DNA of 40,682 nucleotides from an uncultured Candidatus Saccharibacteria bacterium (GTDB lineage Bacteria > Patescibacteriota > Saccharimonadia > Saccharimonadales > Saccharimonadaceae), in contig CAMZAW010000003.1 in assembly GCA_947304335.1 (NCBI GenBank), positions 1 to 40,682 on the forward strand. Reading direction: 5' to 3'. The first letter of the stretch is position 1. Each line of letters starts with the position of its first letter. The position numbers were made by a program, and so were the translations under genes. Below are positions 1 through 9,230 of the stretch, one piece after another. The notes below the pieces were generated by a model. It did not search any database and had not been told where the DNA came from. It saw only the letters and a list, made by a program, of their open reading frames with translations.

Positions 1-27
1 ATTAGTTACACATATTACCTTCGCCAT
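1..27 (-). CDS. ParA/Soj-like ATPase, N-terminus only (runs off left edge)
   Basis: Reading leftward from an ATG at 27-25, the frame is open to base 1 and gives MAKVICVTN. This is the usual opening of ParA/Soj/MinD-type ATPases, just before the deviant Walker A motif, which would lie outside the window. A TATAAT box on the same strand at 42-37 ends nine bases before the ATG, so the leader would be only about 3 nt. That fits the near-leaderless promoters seen elsewhere in this window. The expected role is chromosome partitioning at the cell pole or nucleoid. Only nine residues are visible, so the family call rests on a short but characteristic string plus a fitting promoter. Confidence 0.5.
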
Positions 28-66
28 AATGTTTATATTATAACACGCAAAAACCATGTGCGTCAA

Positions 67-91
67 AAAGGGCAGCCGAGGCTGCCCTTCG
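67..91 (-). terminator. Rho-independent terminator of the 93-437 gene
   Basis: A GGGCAGCC/GGCTGCCC hairpin with a short loop is followed on the minus strand by a T-run. It lies immediately after the stop codon of the upstream hypothetical gene and separates it from the ParA-like gene. Confidence 0.85.
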
Positions 92-92
92 C

Positions 93-437
93 TTACATGT
101 ACTCCACATCAACGGTCTTTGTCAGGATAGCAACTCCAACACTACGCCCAGGAAAAACCTTCCCCTTAATATTGGCGCACAAGGTTTTTCTTGCTTCTCT
201 GTAGAGAGAGTTCGCCTCAATTTTGCTCTTCATCGTAAAACGAAGAACATATATGCCCTCTTTGCGAAGCCACTTCGTCTCCGCGTCATAAGCGTCCTCG
301 CCGCCGGCATTTCCCAGATATTCGTGGTAAAATCCTTGAATCTGCCTAATCTGTTCCAGCGTAAATTCTGGGCCTTCCGCTCTTTGTATGGTCACTTCCA
401 TACCAGTTAAAAAGCTTGCAATACTGTGTCCTAACAT
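93..437 (-). CDS. Hypothetical protein (114 aa)
   Basis: I do not recognise the family. The start chosen is the ATG at 437-435, because a strong GGGAGGT ribosome-binding site lies six bases upstream. The longer TTG-initiated reading would place its start codon inside that site. The product is a soluble mixed alpha/beta protein with one cysteine, no signal peptide and no membrane segment. The middle is charged and the C-terminal third reads like alternating beta strands. A TATAGT -10-like box lies upstream, and terminators flank it on both sides, so it is probably monocistronic. It sits between rplU and a ParA-like gene, which gives no functional clue. Confidence 0.7.
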   Translation of the reverse strand: MLGHSIASFLTGMEVTIQRAEGPEFTLEQIRQIQGFYHEYLGNAGGEDAYDAETKWLRKEGIYVLRFTMKSKIEANSLYREARKTLCANIKGKVFPGRSVGVAILTKTVDVEYM

Positions 438-516
438 ATCTATACCTCCCAAAGTGCAAAACTATACCCCAAATGCTTCAGGGCACGTTACAGTAAAGTT
501 ATCATAATCCCGCACA

Positions 517-543
517 AAAAACCAGCCCCTCGTGGGGGCTGGC
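517..543 (-). terminator. Rho-independent terminator after rplU
   Basis: A GC-rich hairpin (CCAGCCCC/GGGGCTGG) is followed on the minus strand by TTTTTT, ten bases after the rplU stop. It shows that rplU is not co-transcribed with an rpmA gene, unlike the common rplU-rpmA arrangement. Confidence 0.88.
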
Positions 544-552
544 CTTGATGCA

Positions 553-861
553 TTAAGCAATTTTCGTGATTTCGATTTCCGAATATTTCTGGCGGTGACC
601 AGTTTCGGTGTGAACACGTTTTTTGGAGTGGTAACGGATGACGCGAACTTTGTCGCCAGCAACCTTTGGTTCCACAACTTTAGCTGAAACCTTCACGCCC
701 TTAACGGTTGGAGTGCCGACAGTAGTCGTATCGCCATCGATAAGAAGCAAAGCGTCAGTTTCGAGCTCTTTAGTGCCTTCCGGGAGGAGGTCCACCCGTA
801 GGGTCTCTTTCTCTTCGACGAGATATTGTTTCCCGCCAACGAGGATAACTGCTTTCTTCAT
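553..861 (-). CDS. rplU: 50S ribosomal protein L21 (bL21)
   Basis: This 102-residue protein has the standard bL21 length and signature: an N-terminal AVILVGGKQYLVEE stretch, a central acidic strand region and the C-terminal HSKKRVHTETGHRQKYSEI segment that binds 23S rRNA. It is a structural component of the large subunit. The start is supported by an AAGGA site five bases before the ATG and a TAAAAT -10 box about 25 bases further up. It is transcribed alone, with a terminator directly behind it. The usual partner rpmA (bL27) is not in the neighbourhood. Identification is secure. Confidence 0.97.
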   Translation of the reverse strand: MKKAVILVGGKQYLVEEKETLRVDLLPEGTKELETDALLLIDGDTTTVGTPTVKGVKVSAKVVEPKVAGDKVRVIRYHSKKRVHTETGHRQKYSEIEITKIA

Positions 862-924
862 ATTAATCCTTAGTTAATTAACTTCGCCTATTTTACCACA
901 CTTTTCCCTTTTTGTGAAGAGTAA

Positions 925-956
925 AACACCCAGGCCATCGGGCGCTGGGTGTTTTT
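925..956 (-). terminator. Terminator of the surface-protein operon
   Basis: A hairpin with AACACCCAG/CTGGGTGTT arms and A/T runs on both sides sits 18 bases past the stop of the LPETG protein. It would stop minus-strand transcription of the 8681-974 envelope operon before the rplU promoter. Confidence 0.85.
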
Positions 957-973
957 AGACTTTTAAGCTCTGA

Positions 974-3046
974 TTAGGCGTTCAAAGCGCCACCGTCAGT
1001 CTTGTCGTTCTTGTCGTCGACCATGCTGTCAGCTGCGTTATTATCGACTACCATTTCGCCAGTTGCGTTAGCAGTCAAGCGCTTGAGTTCGCGTTTAGCG
1101 AGAATCAAGTAGATGCTGCCGCCAACGATGCCAACTACAATCACAGAAAGCATAGTGATTTCCATTGGGCCAGTCTCTGGCAATTTCTCTACTGGAGCAC
1201 AGCCATCAACCTTTTTGGCAATTACTTTAACGATACTTTCTTTAAAGGTTCCCTCTTTAGATTCGCCAATGTAACTAATCTCAGCCTTGTTAGAAAGCTC
1301 TGAGCCATCACAGTCGAAGTCATCGCCGACTTTCACATCGTAAACGATGTAAATGCTTTGGCCAGCCGTCAAGTTAGTCAAAGTATAGGCCAAAGTATCT
1401 TTGAGCTCGGTCCATTTTTCTTGGCCTTCGACATTCATTTTTACGCTGCCTTTTACCAAGGTCAAACCTTTTGGCAACTTATCGATAAAATCAACACTTT
1501 CGATATCAGAAGTGCCAGTGTTCTTAAGCGTTACTTTGTAGCGCAAGGTGGCACCTGGGGCAACTAAGGCTTTGCTATCATACTTTTTGCCTTCGTCAAC
1601 CGAGACTTCCTTCTTTAAGTTAACATTGTATTCTTTTGGTTTACATTCGTCGTCTTCGTCGGACTTCTTAATCGTTACCTTAGCGTCATCAGTCTTGGTA
1701 GTTCCCTCAATAGAAACGCTATCGTAAACTAAGTGTGCAATGTTGGTGAACACGCTACCAGTACAGTCAACATCAATATCCTCATCAATCTTTACATCGT
1801 AAATAATTTGGATAGTTGTGCCAGCTGGGATCGAATTGAGCTTGAACATTTGCTTGTCGGAAGTAGCTGACAAAGTATCCCATGTGCCAGAATTACCAAC
1901 AGTCATTTTATAACTGCCAGCAACTGCAGATAGACCTTCTGGCAAGCTATCATAAAAGATTGAGTTAGAAAGCTCTACTGCGCCAGTGTTTTTGATGGTT
2001 ACTCTGTAGCGTAAAGTATCGCCAGGATTGGCGGTTGCGGTTTCACCGTAGGTTTCACCACCATCCACCGAGACTTCCTTTGAAATCGTGCCAACCATCT
2101 CGGAAGATTGCAAAACGTAAGTAACGAAACCACGATATGGTTCACAACCGAAGACGATGCCAGAACCAAGACCAAAGGAATCACAATTGCCATTATTATC
2201 GCACCATTCCTCATCGCCAAAGCCAAGTAATTGGCCTTCCTCTTTATTGAAAATCCCTTTCTTTACCCCGTCTTCGCCAGTAGCATACACACCTTTAGTT
2301 ACTACAAATTGCTCCTGTTGTTTAAACGCGGCCGTATCGGATGGATGAATCTTCCCTTCGGCATCTTTATAGCCAACGTTGTAGTGTTTAGCAGAGCCCA
2401 CAACATATCTCAAGGCAATTTCTTTGTTTGTCTTGTTGTTGAAATAGGCTTTTGCCCAAATACTCTGTGGTTCAGTATTGTCTGGGTCCATGAAGGCGTT
2501 GTAAGATATTTTTGCTTCAACATCCCCTCTCGTCCCAGAAATTAACTCAGGATAAGATGAGAAAAGTTTCACGTTTCTTGCTAAACCTTCACCAGTAGCA
2601 TTGAGATCGGAAGAGGCGTTATTGTGATAGTAGATAAACACCATATATTGTTTATTTGGTTCAATATCTACAGACTGTTTAAATTCAATGACGCATTTAT
2701 CGTATTTAATTGTCACGGCTTTTTCATCAACGTCCAATAAATCAGTATTCTTCGTACCTTCCGCTTGCAAAGCAGCAAGATCAGCGGCAGAACAAACCCC
2801 GCTAGTCAAATCTGCGATTCTTATAAACTTGCGTTCGTCGCCATCTTCAGTATCAGAACTAAACGGAGCATCTTTTCCTGTAATCGAGTTAAATACTACA
2901 TGATCAGCCGGCGAAGCCATCGTGTAAGTCTGACGGTCTGGCCCCCAGGTTGGCTCATCCGCCAACACTGCAGACGTCAGGAACGTCGTCGACAACAACA
3001 AGCTACCAAACGCCGTCGTCATTATTTTTGCTTTTGTGTTCTTCAT
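974..3046 (-). CDS. LPETG-motif surface protein with two DUF11-type domains
   Basis: The start is the ATG at 3046, behind a GAAAGGA site; an in-frame GTG five codons upstream lies across that site. The 690-aa product opens with a signal peptide (Lys-rich n-region, hydrophobic core, cleavage near VLADEP). A long extracellular region follows, holding two homologous DUF11-like beta-sandwich repeats. Each starts KEVSVD.G..Y and contains PG.TLRY.VT.KNTG and D.LP.GL motifs. The C-terminus has a LPETG motif, one membrane helix and the positive RELKRL anchor, so sortase processing is plausible. Oddly, about 40 acidic residues follow the anchor, where typical sortase substrates end after a few positive residues. 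It is the last gene of a three-gene envelope operon. Cell-surface attachment or adhesion is inferred. Confidence 0.85.
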   Translation of the reverse strand: MKNTKAKIMTTAFGSLLLSTTFLTSAVLADEPTWGPDRQTYTMASPADHVVFNSITGKDAPFSSDTEDGDERKFIRIADLTSGVCSAADLAALQAEGTKNTDLLDVDEKAVTIKYDKCVIEFKQSVDIEPNKQYMVFIYYHNNASSDLNATGEGLARNVKLFSSYPELISGTRGDVEAKISYNAFMDPDNTEPQSIWAKAYFNNKTNKEIALRYVVGSAKHYNVGYKDAEGKIHPSDTAAFKQQEQFVVTKGVYATGEDGVKKGIFNKEEGQLLGFGDEEWCDNNGNCDSFGLGSGIVFGCEPYRGFVTYVLQSSEMVGTISKEVSVDGGETYGETATANPGDTLRYRVTIKNTGAVELSNSIFYDSLPEGLSAVAGSYKMTVGNSGTWDTLSATSDKQMFKLNSIPAGTTIQIIYDVKIDEDIDVDCTGSVFTNIAHLVYDSVSIEGTTKTDDAKVTIKKSDEDDECKPKEYNVNLKKEVSVDEGKKYDSKALVAPGATLRYKVTLKNTGTSDIESVDFIDKLPKGLTLVKGSVKMNVEGQEKWTELKDTLAYTLTNLTAGQSIYIVYDVKVGDDFDCDGSELSNKAEISYIGESKEGTFKESIVKVIAKKVDGCAPVEKLPETGPMEITMLSVIVVGIVGGSIYLILAKRELKRLTANATGEMVVDNNAADSMVDDKNDKTDGGALNA

Positions 3047-3077
3047 TTTTTCCTTTCTCACCCTTAATTATTAATTA

Positions 3078-6000
3078 TTATTCATTTCCAGAAAACTTAT
3101 CGGCTAACCAGTTGAGGAAGCCTCCTCTTCCCTCCTCGGTGTCATACTTTGTCGCATTCTCAGCAGCCTTTTGCATCTCAGCATTCGTAATTTCTTGTGC
3201 GTCATAATCATCATAGAACGGACCAGTATTTATCGGGGTCGGAGTCGGGCTCAATGTATAGTTGTTGACATCGCTTAGTTCCTCAGTCACATCAACTGGC
3301 GGAAGTGGAGTAACACTTGCATTAGGAGCCGGTGTACCACTATTAGCATTTTCAAGCGATTGTGCTAATTCATTAGTCACCCTTTCACCAGCTAAACCAT
3401 CGCCATCTGGCACGGTGTCTGCAGGATTTGCTTCAAATGTCGCACTGTCAAATCCGGCACTTTGACCAACCTCATCAAGGACCTTATTTTCCATTTCGTG
3501 CGCGAACTCAGCATCCTTAGGCGCCAAAGTTGGCGTTGGTTCTGGAGAGGGCGACGGAGATGGGCTTGGGCTCGGGCTTGGAGATGGAGTTGGAGTGTCG
3601 GTTGGAGTTGGGGTTGGAGTATCCGTTGGGGTTGGAGTAATCGTCGGGGTATTAGTTGGCGTTGGCTCTGGAGATGGTGACGGAGATGGAGTTGGAGTAT
3701 CAGTTGGGGTTGGGGTCGGGGTGTCCGTTGGGGTTGGAGTAATCGTCGGGGTATTAGTTGGCGTTGGCTCTGGAGATGGTGACGGAGATGGAGTTGGAGT
3801 GTCGGTTGGAGTTGGGGTTGGAGTATCAGTTGGAGTTGGGGTTGGAGTATCAGTTGGGGTTGGGGTCGGGGTGTCCGTTGGGGTTGGGGTCGGTGTATCA
3901 ATCACTACCGTACCCCATTGGTAACCACATTCAAGCATAAAGAATGGAATACCATCTTTAGTGAGGTTAGCACCAAGCCAGCCATGCGTACCCAAGTAAT
4001 ACTTTTCACCATCAATCGTGCGAGTTAGACTAAATACTGTGCGTAAACCATTACGCTCTCCAAGTTCAATGTCTCTACCATGGTTTATAGCGCCAACAGA
4101 CAAACGTCCATCAACCTTATAAATTTCGACACCACATCCTGGTATTGCTATTTCATCCTGTACACGACCAAGAACTGTATTGGTAAAGTTGCCCCAGAAC
4201 CTTGTTCCGCGCATATATTCCACAAAGTTATTCGACTCTGTCTGTGTATCGATTTTGCCAACGATGCCAGCCGCCTTGAAGGCTTCTTCCATTGCAGCCG
4301 CATCATTATTGAAGACCTGTGTAAGGAGTAAGTTATTGTCCTCAGCCACACCAAAGGCAACAGCTGTTTGGCCGAGCATTGTAGAGTTTTGAGATATATC
4401 ATAGATGTAATCCTGAAGAAGCTTCTTAACTTCATCTGGATCCACCTCGCCGTTGTGGTTCAAATCCCATTCGTAAGCTTCACCAAGGAATGAAGTCCTG
4501 GCTTTTTCTGGGCCAAAGGCTTTATCAGTAGTTGGATCATAAGTCTCGCTAGTGTAAACAACCCTATCGATGGTTTCACCATTCTCTAGTACAATTGGTT
4601 CCTGCGAGTGGTCTATCATCAAGTTTTCATATTGTGTTGCTTCAAATTGTTCAGAAGCTACTTCGGCTACACCAGCTTCGGCGCCAGCAGCAGCAGCGCC
4701 CTCTACTTCGCCGAGGGTTACGCCACTACCGCCAATCTTCTCTACTGAATCAGTAAACCTAAACGCCGCAATCTCGTGGCCCTGGTTATCAACAGCAGTA
4801 AGCTCATAGCCAATCTGCTCGACTCTATCTTGGAACGTCTCGCTAGTATCGAGTAAACGTCCCATCTGAGTTGCGGTTGACCTAAATGTACCATCAGCTT
4901 GCACATCACCACTTCTGACAACACCATACATATTAATCTTGCCATCTGGTGTTTTGTAGGTCATTTCCTCTGGAACTTCAAATGTACCATCGGCATTAAC
5001 CGGATAGCGAATCGCCTTGGCAGGGCCATCACCATCTGGATCCTGCCAGACAAATTCTGCACCCTTCGCTCTACCTTGCAAAACGTTACCAACTTCTTTA
5101 GGACGGTTAATAGTCACTTCGGTAGCGCTAGTCTTGGACAAGTTCCCATCATTAATATCAACATCAGTTGCGTTGTCATACGAATTGATTCTGTCAGCAA
5201 GGGTGACTTCTTTATCTACATAATATGTAATCTTTTGAACATCGACATTCACACCGTGTTCAGCCATTGTGCCTTTGAAGGCCTCGAATTGTTCTTGAGT
5301 CATGTTTTCAAAATCGATGCCTTTTGCGCTGCCTTCGCCGAAGATGATTTTATCGCCTTCGCCAATAGCACCATCGCCATCACTATCAACTGCAATCGTA
5401 TACCCACCATCTGGGTCTTTTTCAACCAGCATGTTTGTGCGTGCGGCCTGGCCATTAGAACCACCCTTCGGCACATCCTCGCCACCTTGGCCTTCACTAC
5501 CACCTTGTTGGTTAGCATTAGCCTTGTCATCAGTTTGGTTAATAGCAGCTTGATTACCCGTAGCGGCGGCAGCTTCTGCACCCTTAGCACCCGCAAAGTA
5601 ATTTACGATGTTCTTCTTAACGCCTTGGCGCCACTCTTCCAATTTTTGCATAGTGCCAGATTTTTGAAGCCTGTACATACCATATGTCATAACAGCAGCC
5701 ACACCAGCAGCCATCAAGGCGCTCTTGAACGCCTTGTTATGGGCTCGTTCTTTAATGGCTGCCTTTCTCTGGTCTACCCTGTCAAACATAAGATTACGCA
5801 TTTCTTGATACGTATCATCATATCTTTTGTTGAATTCTTCTTCGCCCAGTCTAATCTTTAGCAATGACGCAAGATTACCCTGATTTCTTGCGAGGGCATC
5901 TTTGGCCTGCGCAATATCTTTCCAGCTATCATATTTAAATAGGTTTACATTTTCAATGTTTTGCACCTCGCGTCTAGCGTTCAAATCGGCAATCGCCTGA

Positions 6001-8240
6001 ATTGCGCGATGAATTCTCTCTTCTTTAGCCTTAGCTAAATCATCAGCAGATAAATTAGCATCAGAGGCGTCACCGTGCATAATCAAATCAAAGAGTCTAC
6101 GCAAATCATTCGCTGCGGTTTTAGCATTCACCTTATAGTTGAGATCTTTGAGGCTTTTTATCGCTTCGTCCTTCTTACCTACGGATTCCATCACATCGCC
6201 ATGACTTGTGTCAATCATTTCTTTTCGTCTGGTCGTTACATAAGCAAAGATACCAGCAAAAGCCGTTACGCCAGCGCCGTGCCAGAACATAGATTTCCCG
6301 TTAGGGAGCACCTTGTTTCTTGCCATACGGATTGCTTCCGGAACAATACCAGCCAAGGTGCCAATTGCTACGCTCCACTTCTTTCCTTTACCAACCAGTT
6401 TTTCAGCAATTGAAAGTCTCTCAGTTGCATCAAGGCCAGTATTCATCTTGGACATATTGACTTTGAGCTTCATGAGCGTAAATGCTTCGAGCGCACCTCT
6501 TTGTTCATCGGTCGTTTCTTGCCTACCCACGAACTTGCCACCAAGATCTTCAATGAGCGTATCAGCTAATTCCTCGTAGTCACCAACCGCAAACGTGTTA
6601 GTCTCTTTATTATCATCATGATCTAATTCAAGCCCTTTAATTCTTTTAAGCAAAGCCTTCTTGGCTTCAGCCATTGCGTTCTTATCATTAGTTCTAGCAA
6701 CTTCAAACAAGAAGTCATTATAAGCTTCCCTAATTTCGCCCGCCATCTTCTTGGACTCTTTATCTTCTGCATTGGCTTTTTCACCAGCACCTTCATTAAT
6801 GGCTTCATCACCAGCCATACCATCATGATATGCCTTCGCGCGTGACAAGATATATTGCTCGCTACCTTGGCCAGCTTCATATTTTTGGCTAACTTTTCTC
6901 AAAGCATTTCTGCGAGCCCTGTCCGAATTAAGGGCCTTAAAGTAACCGGTAAGCTTGTTGCCCTTGGTGACCTTATCCTCCATACTCGAACGCATTTTTT
7001 CGAGAGCTTCTTCAGCAGCATCTAGGTTTCCAGTGTTATCGATTGCTTCTCTTGCAGCTTTCTTAAAGGCGTTAAATTGCACGCTTTTTCTTAATGCGTT
7101 CTTTGTGCCAATAGCAAAGATACTGCCGATCATCGCCTTACCAACGAGGTTAAAGCCACCGGTGATAAAGACGCCACCAACAGTAGCTGCTATAGCAGCA
7201 ACCTTAAGTGCTACCTTTAGCTTACTACTTTTACCCTTAAAGGCTTCATTAACATTCTTTTCATATGTCCTAAGCGTGTCTGACGCCATCGTATTCGCCA
7301 TGTTTTCAAGGCTCGCCTCATTGATTTCGGCTCTCGTTACAGAGTAATCATCATCAAGGTTAAGATCGAAGAGCTCGCCGATGTCTTTTTGCTTAGCTTC
7401 CTTCTTGCCTGGCTCCTCAGCAGCGCCCTCGTTCGTCCCAAAATATTCATTGAATTTGCGGTTAATAGCCTCGCGTGGGTCTTCGTCTTTTTCGTCAACC
7501 TTACCTTCAACTTTGCTTTCAGTTTTACTCTCAGTCTTGCCCTCGCTCTTGCTCTCGGTCTTACCCTCGGCATTCGACTCTGTTTCGTCTGAACCTGGTT
7601 TGTTTGCAGAGCTAAACCTACCCCTATTCATGACGTCAAAATATTCGTCGTACTTGCGCTCAATTTCGCTTCGCACGTCTTCCTTTTTCTCAACTGGTTT
7701 TTCTTCAGGCACGGATCTAAACCTAGCGACATTCATGATGTCCATGTATTCGTCATACTTCTTTTGAATCTCTTCCCGTACGTCTTTTTTCGTGTCGGAT
7801 TTCTCTTTTTTATCAGATTTATCTTCCGTTTTAGATTCGGCAGCAGCAGTCGACTCTGGTTTTTGAACCGGCGCAGATTCTGCAGCTGGGGTAGCTTCAG
7901 AAGTTTTATCCTCAGCTTCTGGGAAACGTTCCTTAAATTTTTTATTAATAGCCGCGCGCACGTCTACTTTTTTATCATCAAAATCTTTGGCACCTTCGGC
8001 CTCTTTGTAGTCGTTTTTCTCTTCTGAAACAACTTCGTCGTCTCCAAAAACATTTTCATCAAGTTGTTTCTTAAGATTTGCTTCAATCTCAGCAAACTCA
8101 GCATCCTCTGCTGCTTTCCTGCGGGCTTCAGCCTCAGCTTCAGCTTGGGCTATCTTCCTGTTTAGCTCAGCTCTCACGTCCGCTGGCGCTGGCGCCTGTT
8201 CGGCGGCTGGCTGAGGGCTTGTATTTAGTTTCTCAGACAT
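3078..8240 (-). CDS. Giant membrane protein (1720 aa) with DVR-repeat head, EF-hand-like loops and Pro/Thr stalk
   Basis: No overall family recognised. The charged, coiled-coil-prone N-terminus carries five copies of a D(V/P)R..I..K(Y/F) motif near residues 21, 93, 153, 188 and 254. The third and fourth share a fuller KYDEY.D.MN..RF unit. Hydrophobic segments lie near residues 341-377, around 620-680 and around 840, so the head is probably cytoplasmic and later parts cross the membrane. Beyond them are calcium-loop-like sequences ([12 protein letters not shown] near 952, [12 protein letters not shown] near 1255), then a long Thr-Pro/Ser-Pro stalk at about 1446-1570, then a soluble C-terminal part without LPXTG. 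A GGAGGAAT site precedes the ATG, which lies three bases after the upstream stop. It is probably an envelope-spanning structural or contact protein; its exact role is unknown. Confidence 0.85.
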   Translation of the reverse strand: MSEKLNTSPQPAAEQAPAPADVRAELNRKIAQAEAEAEARRKAAEDAEFAEIEANLKKQLDENVFGDDEVVSEEKNDYKEAEGAKDFDDKKVDVRAAINKKFKERFPEAEDKTSEATPAAESAPVQKPESTAAAESKTEDKSDKKEKSDTKKDVREEIQKKYDEYMDIMNVARFRSVPEEKPVEKKEDVRSEIERKYDEYFDVMNRGRFSSANKPGSDETESNAEGKTESKSEGKTESKTESKVEGKVDEKDEDPREAINRKFNEYFGTNEGAAEEPGKKEAKQKDIGELFDLNLDDDYSVTRAEINEASLENMANTMASDTLRTYEKNVNEAFKGKSSKLKVALKVAAIAATVGGVFITGGFNLVGKAMIGSIFAIGTKNALRKSVQFNAFKKAAREAIDNTGNLDAAEEALEKMRSSMEDKVTKGNKLTGYFKALNSDRARRNALRKVSQKYEAGQGSEQYILSRAKAYHDGMAGDEAINEGAGEKANAEDKESKKMAGEIREAYNDFLFEVARTNDKNAMAEAKKALLKRIKGLELDHDDNKETNTFAVGDYEELADTLIEDLGGKFVGRQETTDEQRGALEAFTLMKLKVNMSKMNTGLDATERLSIAEKLVGKGKKWSVAIGTLAGIVPEAIRMARNKVLPNGKSMFWHGAGVTAFAGIFAYVTTRRKEMIDTSHGDVMESVGKKDEAIKSLKDLNYKVNAKTAANDLRRLFDLIMHGDASDANLSADDLAKAKEERIHRAIQAIADLNARREVQNIENVNLFKYDSWKDIAQAKDALARNQGNLASLLKIRLGEEEFNKRYDDTYQEMRNLMFDRVDQRKAAIKERAHNKAFKSALMAAGVAAVMTYGMYRLQKSGTMQKLEEWRQGVKKNIVNYFAGAKGAEAAAATGNQAAINQTDDKANANQQGGSEGQGGEDVPKGGSNGQAARTNMLVEKDPDGGYTIAVDSDGDGAIGEGDKIIFGEGSAKGIDFENMTQEQFEAFKGTMAEHGVNVDVQKITYYVDKEVTLADRINSYDNATDVDINDGNLSKTSATEVTINRPKEVGNVLQGRAKGAEFVWQDPDGDGPAKAIRYPVNADGTFEVPEEMTYKTPDGKINMYGVVRSGDVQADGTFRSTATQMGRLLDTSETFQDRVEQIGYELTAVDNQGHEIAAFRFTDSVEKIGGSGVTLGEVEGAAAAGAEAGVAEVASEQFEATQYENLMIDHSQEPIVLENGETIDRVVYTSETYDPTTDKAFGPEKARTSFLGEAYEWDLNHNGEVDPDEVKKLLQDYIYDISQNSTMLGQTAVAFGVAEDNNLLLTQVFNNDAAAMEEAFKAAGIVGKIDTQTESNNFVEYMRGTRFWGNFTNTVLGRVQDEIAIPGCGVEIYKVDGRLSVGAINHGRDIELGERNGLRTVFSLTRTIDGEKYYLGTHGWLGANLTKDGIPFFMLECGYQWGTVVIDTPTPTPTDTPTPTPTDTPTPTPTDTPTPTPTDTPTPSPSPSPEPTPTNTPTITPTPTDTPTPTPTDTPTPSPSPSPEPTPTNTPTITPTPTDTPTPTPTDTPTPSPSPSPSPSPSPSPEPTPTLAPKDAEFAHEMENKVLDEVGQSAGFDSATFEANPADTVPDGDGLAGERVTNELAQSLENANSGTPAPNASVTPLPPVDVTEELSDVNNYTLSPTPTPINTGPFYDDYDAQEITNAEMQKAAENATKYDTEEGRGGFLNWLADKFSGNE
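3530..3905 (-). repeat. In-gene tandem repeat encoding a (TDTPTPTP)n / (SP)n stalk
   Basis: The DNA is built from roughly 24-bp units encoding TDTPTPTP, interrupted by Ser-Pro blocks and two near-identical longer modules ([19 protein letters not shown]). The plus strand, which is the template here, is G/T-rich with GGGGTTGGGG runs around 3853-3893. Such repeats commonly change copy number by slippage or recombination and encode extended wall-spanning spacers. Confidence 0.9.
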
Positions 8241-8243
8241 TAA

Positions 8244-8681
8244 CTATTCCTCCGTAGGATTAAGCTCTTCGCCAGTGTGTTCTTTATGAAACGCTTCCAG
8301 GGTTTTACCAACAACTTCATTGATATCGACGCCGCAATTCTTGATGTATTCCATCACTGCTTCCGGAGTATTCGTACCAGCGTCAATCTTTTTGTCCAAC
8401 TCTTCGGCTTGTTCATCGGTTAAGGCATCCACTAAAGCAATGTTCAATTTCGAATCAAGATCCGTTACGAGGTCTCTCTTTGCTTCAGCTTTCAAATCAT
8501 CGTCGAGGCTATCCATGCCAAGCTCAGAAATCAAACCATCGACATAGGCATCGATGAGTTGATCGTAGGTCATGTTGTTCAAGGCCTCGGCAATTTGCTC
8601 GTCGGTCATGTTATTAACGTCGACCCCACCCGTTGGGGCAACAAAAGTGTTATCGTTGGTTTTAGTGTTGGAATTATCCAT
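8244..8681 (-). CDS. Small acidic helical protein, DUF5663-like
   Basis: This 145-aa acidic, soluble protein has no signal peptide. The middle (YVDGLISELGMDSLDDDL onward) shows the pattern of a short helical domain common in Patescibacteria, annotated DUF5663: a GL..LGL/M segment, then an amphipathic helix, then L.D.LTDEQ..ELD. The same architecture recurs in the 25037-25348 protein, so the two look paralogous. Family recognition is from memory and moderate. It is the first gene of the envelope operon, three bases ahead of the 1720-aa gene, behind a TAAAAT promoter. A weak AAAGG site precedes the ATG. A role in assembling or anchoring the giant neighbour is inference only. Confidence 0.7.
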   Translation of the reverse strand: MDNSNTKTNDNTFVAPTGGVDVNNMTDEQIAEALNNMTYDQLIDAYVDGLISELGMDSLDDDLKAEAKRDLVTDLDSKLNIALVDALTDEQAEELDKKIDAGTNTPEAVMEYIKNCGVDINEVVGKTLEAFHKEHTGEELNPTEE

Positions 8682-8726
8682 GTGGAGACCTTTCGTTTTT
8701 TAAAATGTATAACCTAATTTGAATCT

Positions 8727-8755
8727 ATTTTAACACAACCGTTTTAAAAAACCAA
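8727..8755 (-). promoter_or_regulatory. Sigma-70-type promoter of the envelope operon
   Basis: On the minus strand TTGGTT (8755-8750) and an extended TGT-TAAAAT (-10 at 8732-8727) are separated by 17 bases. Transcription should begin near 8720, giving a leader of roughly 40 nt before the 8681 ATG. Confidence 0.6.
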
Positions 8756-8792
8756 ACAATTTTAGCGAATTTTACAGATTATTTGCAATCAA

Positions 8793-8817
8793 AAAACCGA
8801 ACAAAGTGTTCGGTTTT
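8793..8817 (-). terminator. Terminator after the 43-aa gene
   Basis: A perfect 11-bp AAAACCGAACA/TGTTCGGTTTT hairpin is followed on the minus strand by a T-rich tail. It lies about 120 bases past the stop of the 43-aa gene. That intervening stretch (8818-8939) is an AT-rich 3' untranslated region with a stray AAGGAG but no start codon behind it. Confidence 0.8.
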
Positions 8818-8939
8818 CTGATGTAATTTATGGTTTAATGGTTTGATTAATTTAATCTATCTTATATATAATCTCTCCTTATTTTGTATTCGTTTTGGTT
8901 TTATCTACTACGTTACATCGGATTTTCCTGCCTTTCTAT

Positions 8940-9071
8940 TTATAAATTATGTTTCGCTTGGAATTGCGCAATCTTATTCATGATCATATCGCCACGTGCT
9001 ATGTATTTCTTCGGCGTATATAGATCCATCTCCTGATACTCATACGGGTTGATGTCTGGTGATTTATTCAT
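8940..9071 (-). CDS. Small hypothetical protein (43 aa)
   Basis: A short frame opens at the ATG at 9071-9069, with AAGGAAG seven bases upstream, and ends in TAA at 8942-8940. The product begins MNKSPDINPYEYQEMDLYTP and ends QAKHNL. It is soluble, Met/Tyr-rich, slightly basic and lacks a membrane segment. It has a near-consensus promoter (TTGACT, 17-bp spacer, TAATAT), an A-rich leader of about 70 nt that contains almost no G, and its own terminator, which together suggest high expression. I do not recognise the family. The full set of expression signals makes it a believable gene despite its size. Confidence 0.7.
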   Translation of the reverse strand: MNKSPDINPYEYQEMDLYTPKKYIARGDMIMNKIAQFQAKHNL

Positions 9072-9150
9072 ATTGCTTCCTTTTTTGTTTTTGTTAGTTT
9101 TTATTTTTGTTGTTTGTTAGATTGTTTATTTTATTGTCTAACTGATTTTT

Positions 9151-9179
9151 ATATTAGCACACTTTGCCAAAAAAGTCAA
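9151..9179 (-). promoter_or_regulatory. Near-consensus promoter of the 43-aa gene
   Basis: On the minus strand TTGACT (9179-9174), a 17-base spacer and TAATAT (9156-9151) form one of the best promoters in the window. The leader includes a weak GTTAGA/TCTAAC stem around 9115-9141 and then an unstructured A/C-rich tract up to the ribosome-binding site. Confidence 0.8.
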
Positions 9180-9230
9180 TACTGTTTATGCTAAAAAATG
9201 ACGATTTTGTCAAATTAACAGAGAGCTGAA

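Noticed and set aside
3530-3905. Possible CRISPR-like array
   Set aside because: Units are contiguous, in frame with a protein and lack spacers; it is a coding tandem repeat.
3595-3924. Long plus-strand frames rich in Val-Gly/Trp-Arg repeats opposite the giant gene
   Set aside because: They are the antisense reading of the Thr-Pro repeat tract, with no ribosome-binding site or promoter, and compositionally absurd as proteins.
4899-5861. 320-aa plus-strand open frame inside the 1720-aa gene
   Set aside because: Antisense to a convincing coding region, no start signals, and a product without recognisable domains; a shadow frame.
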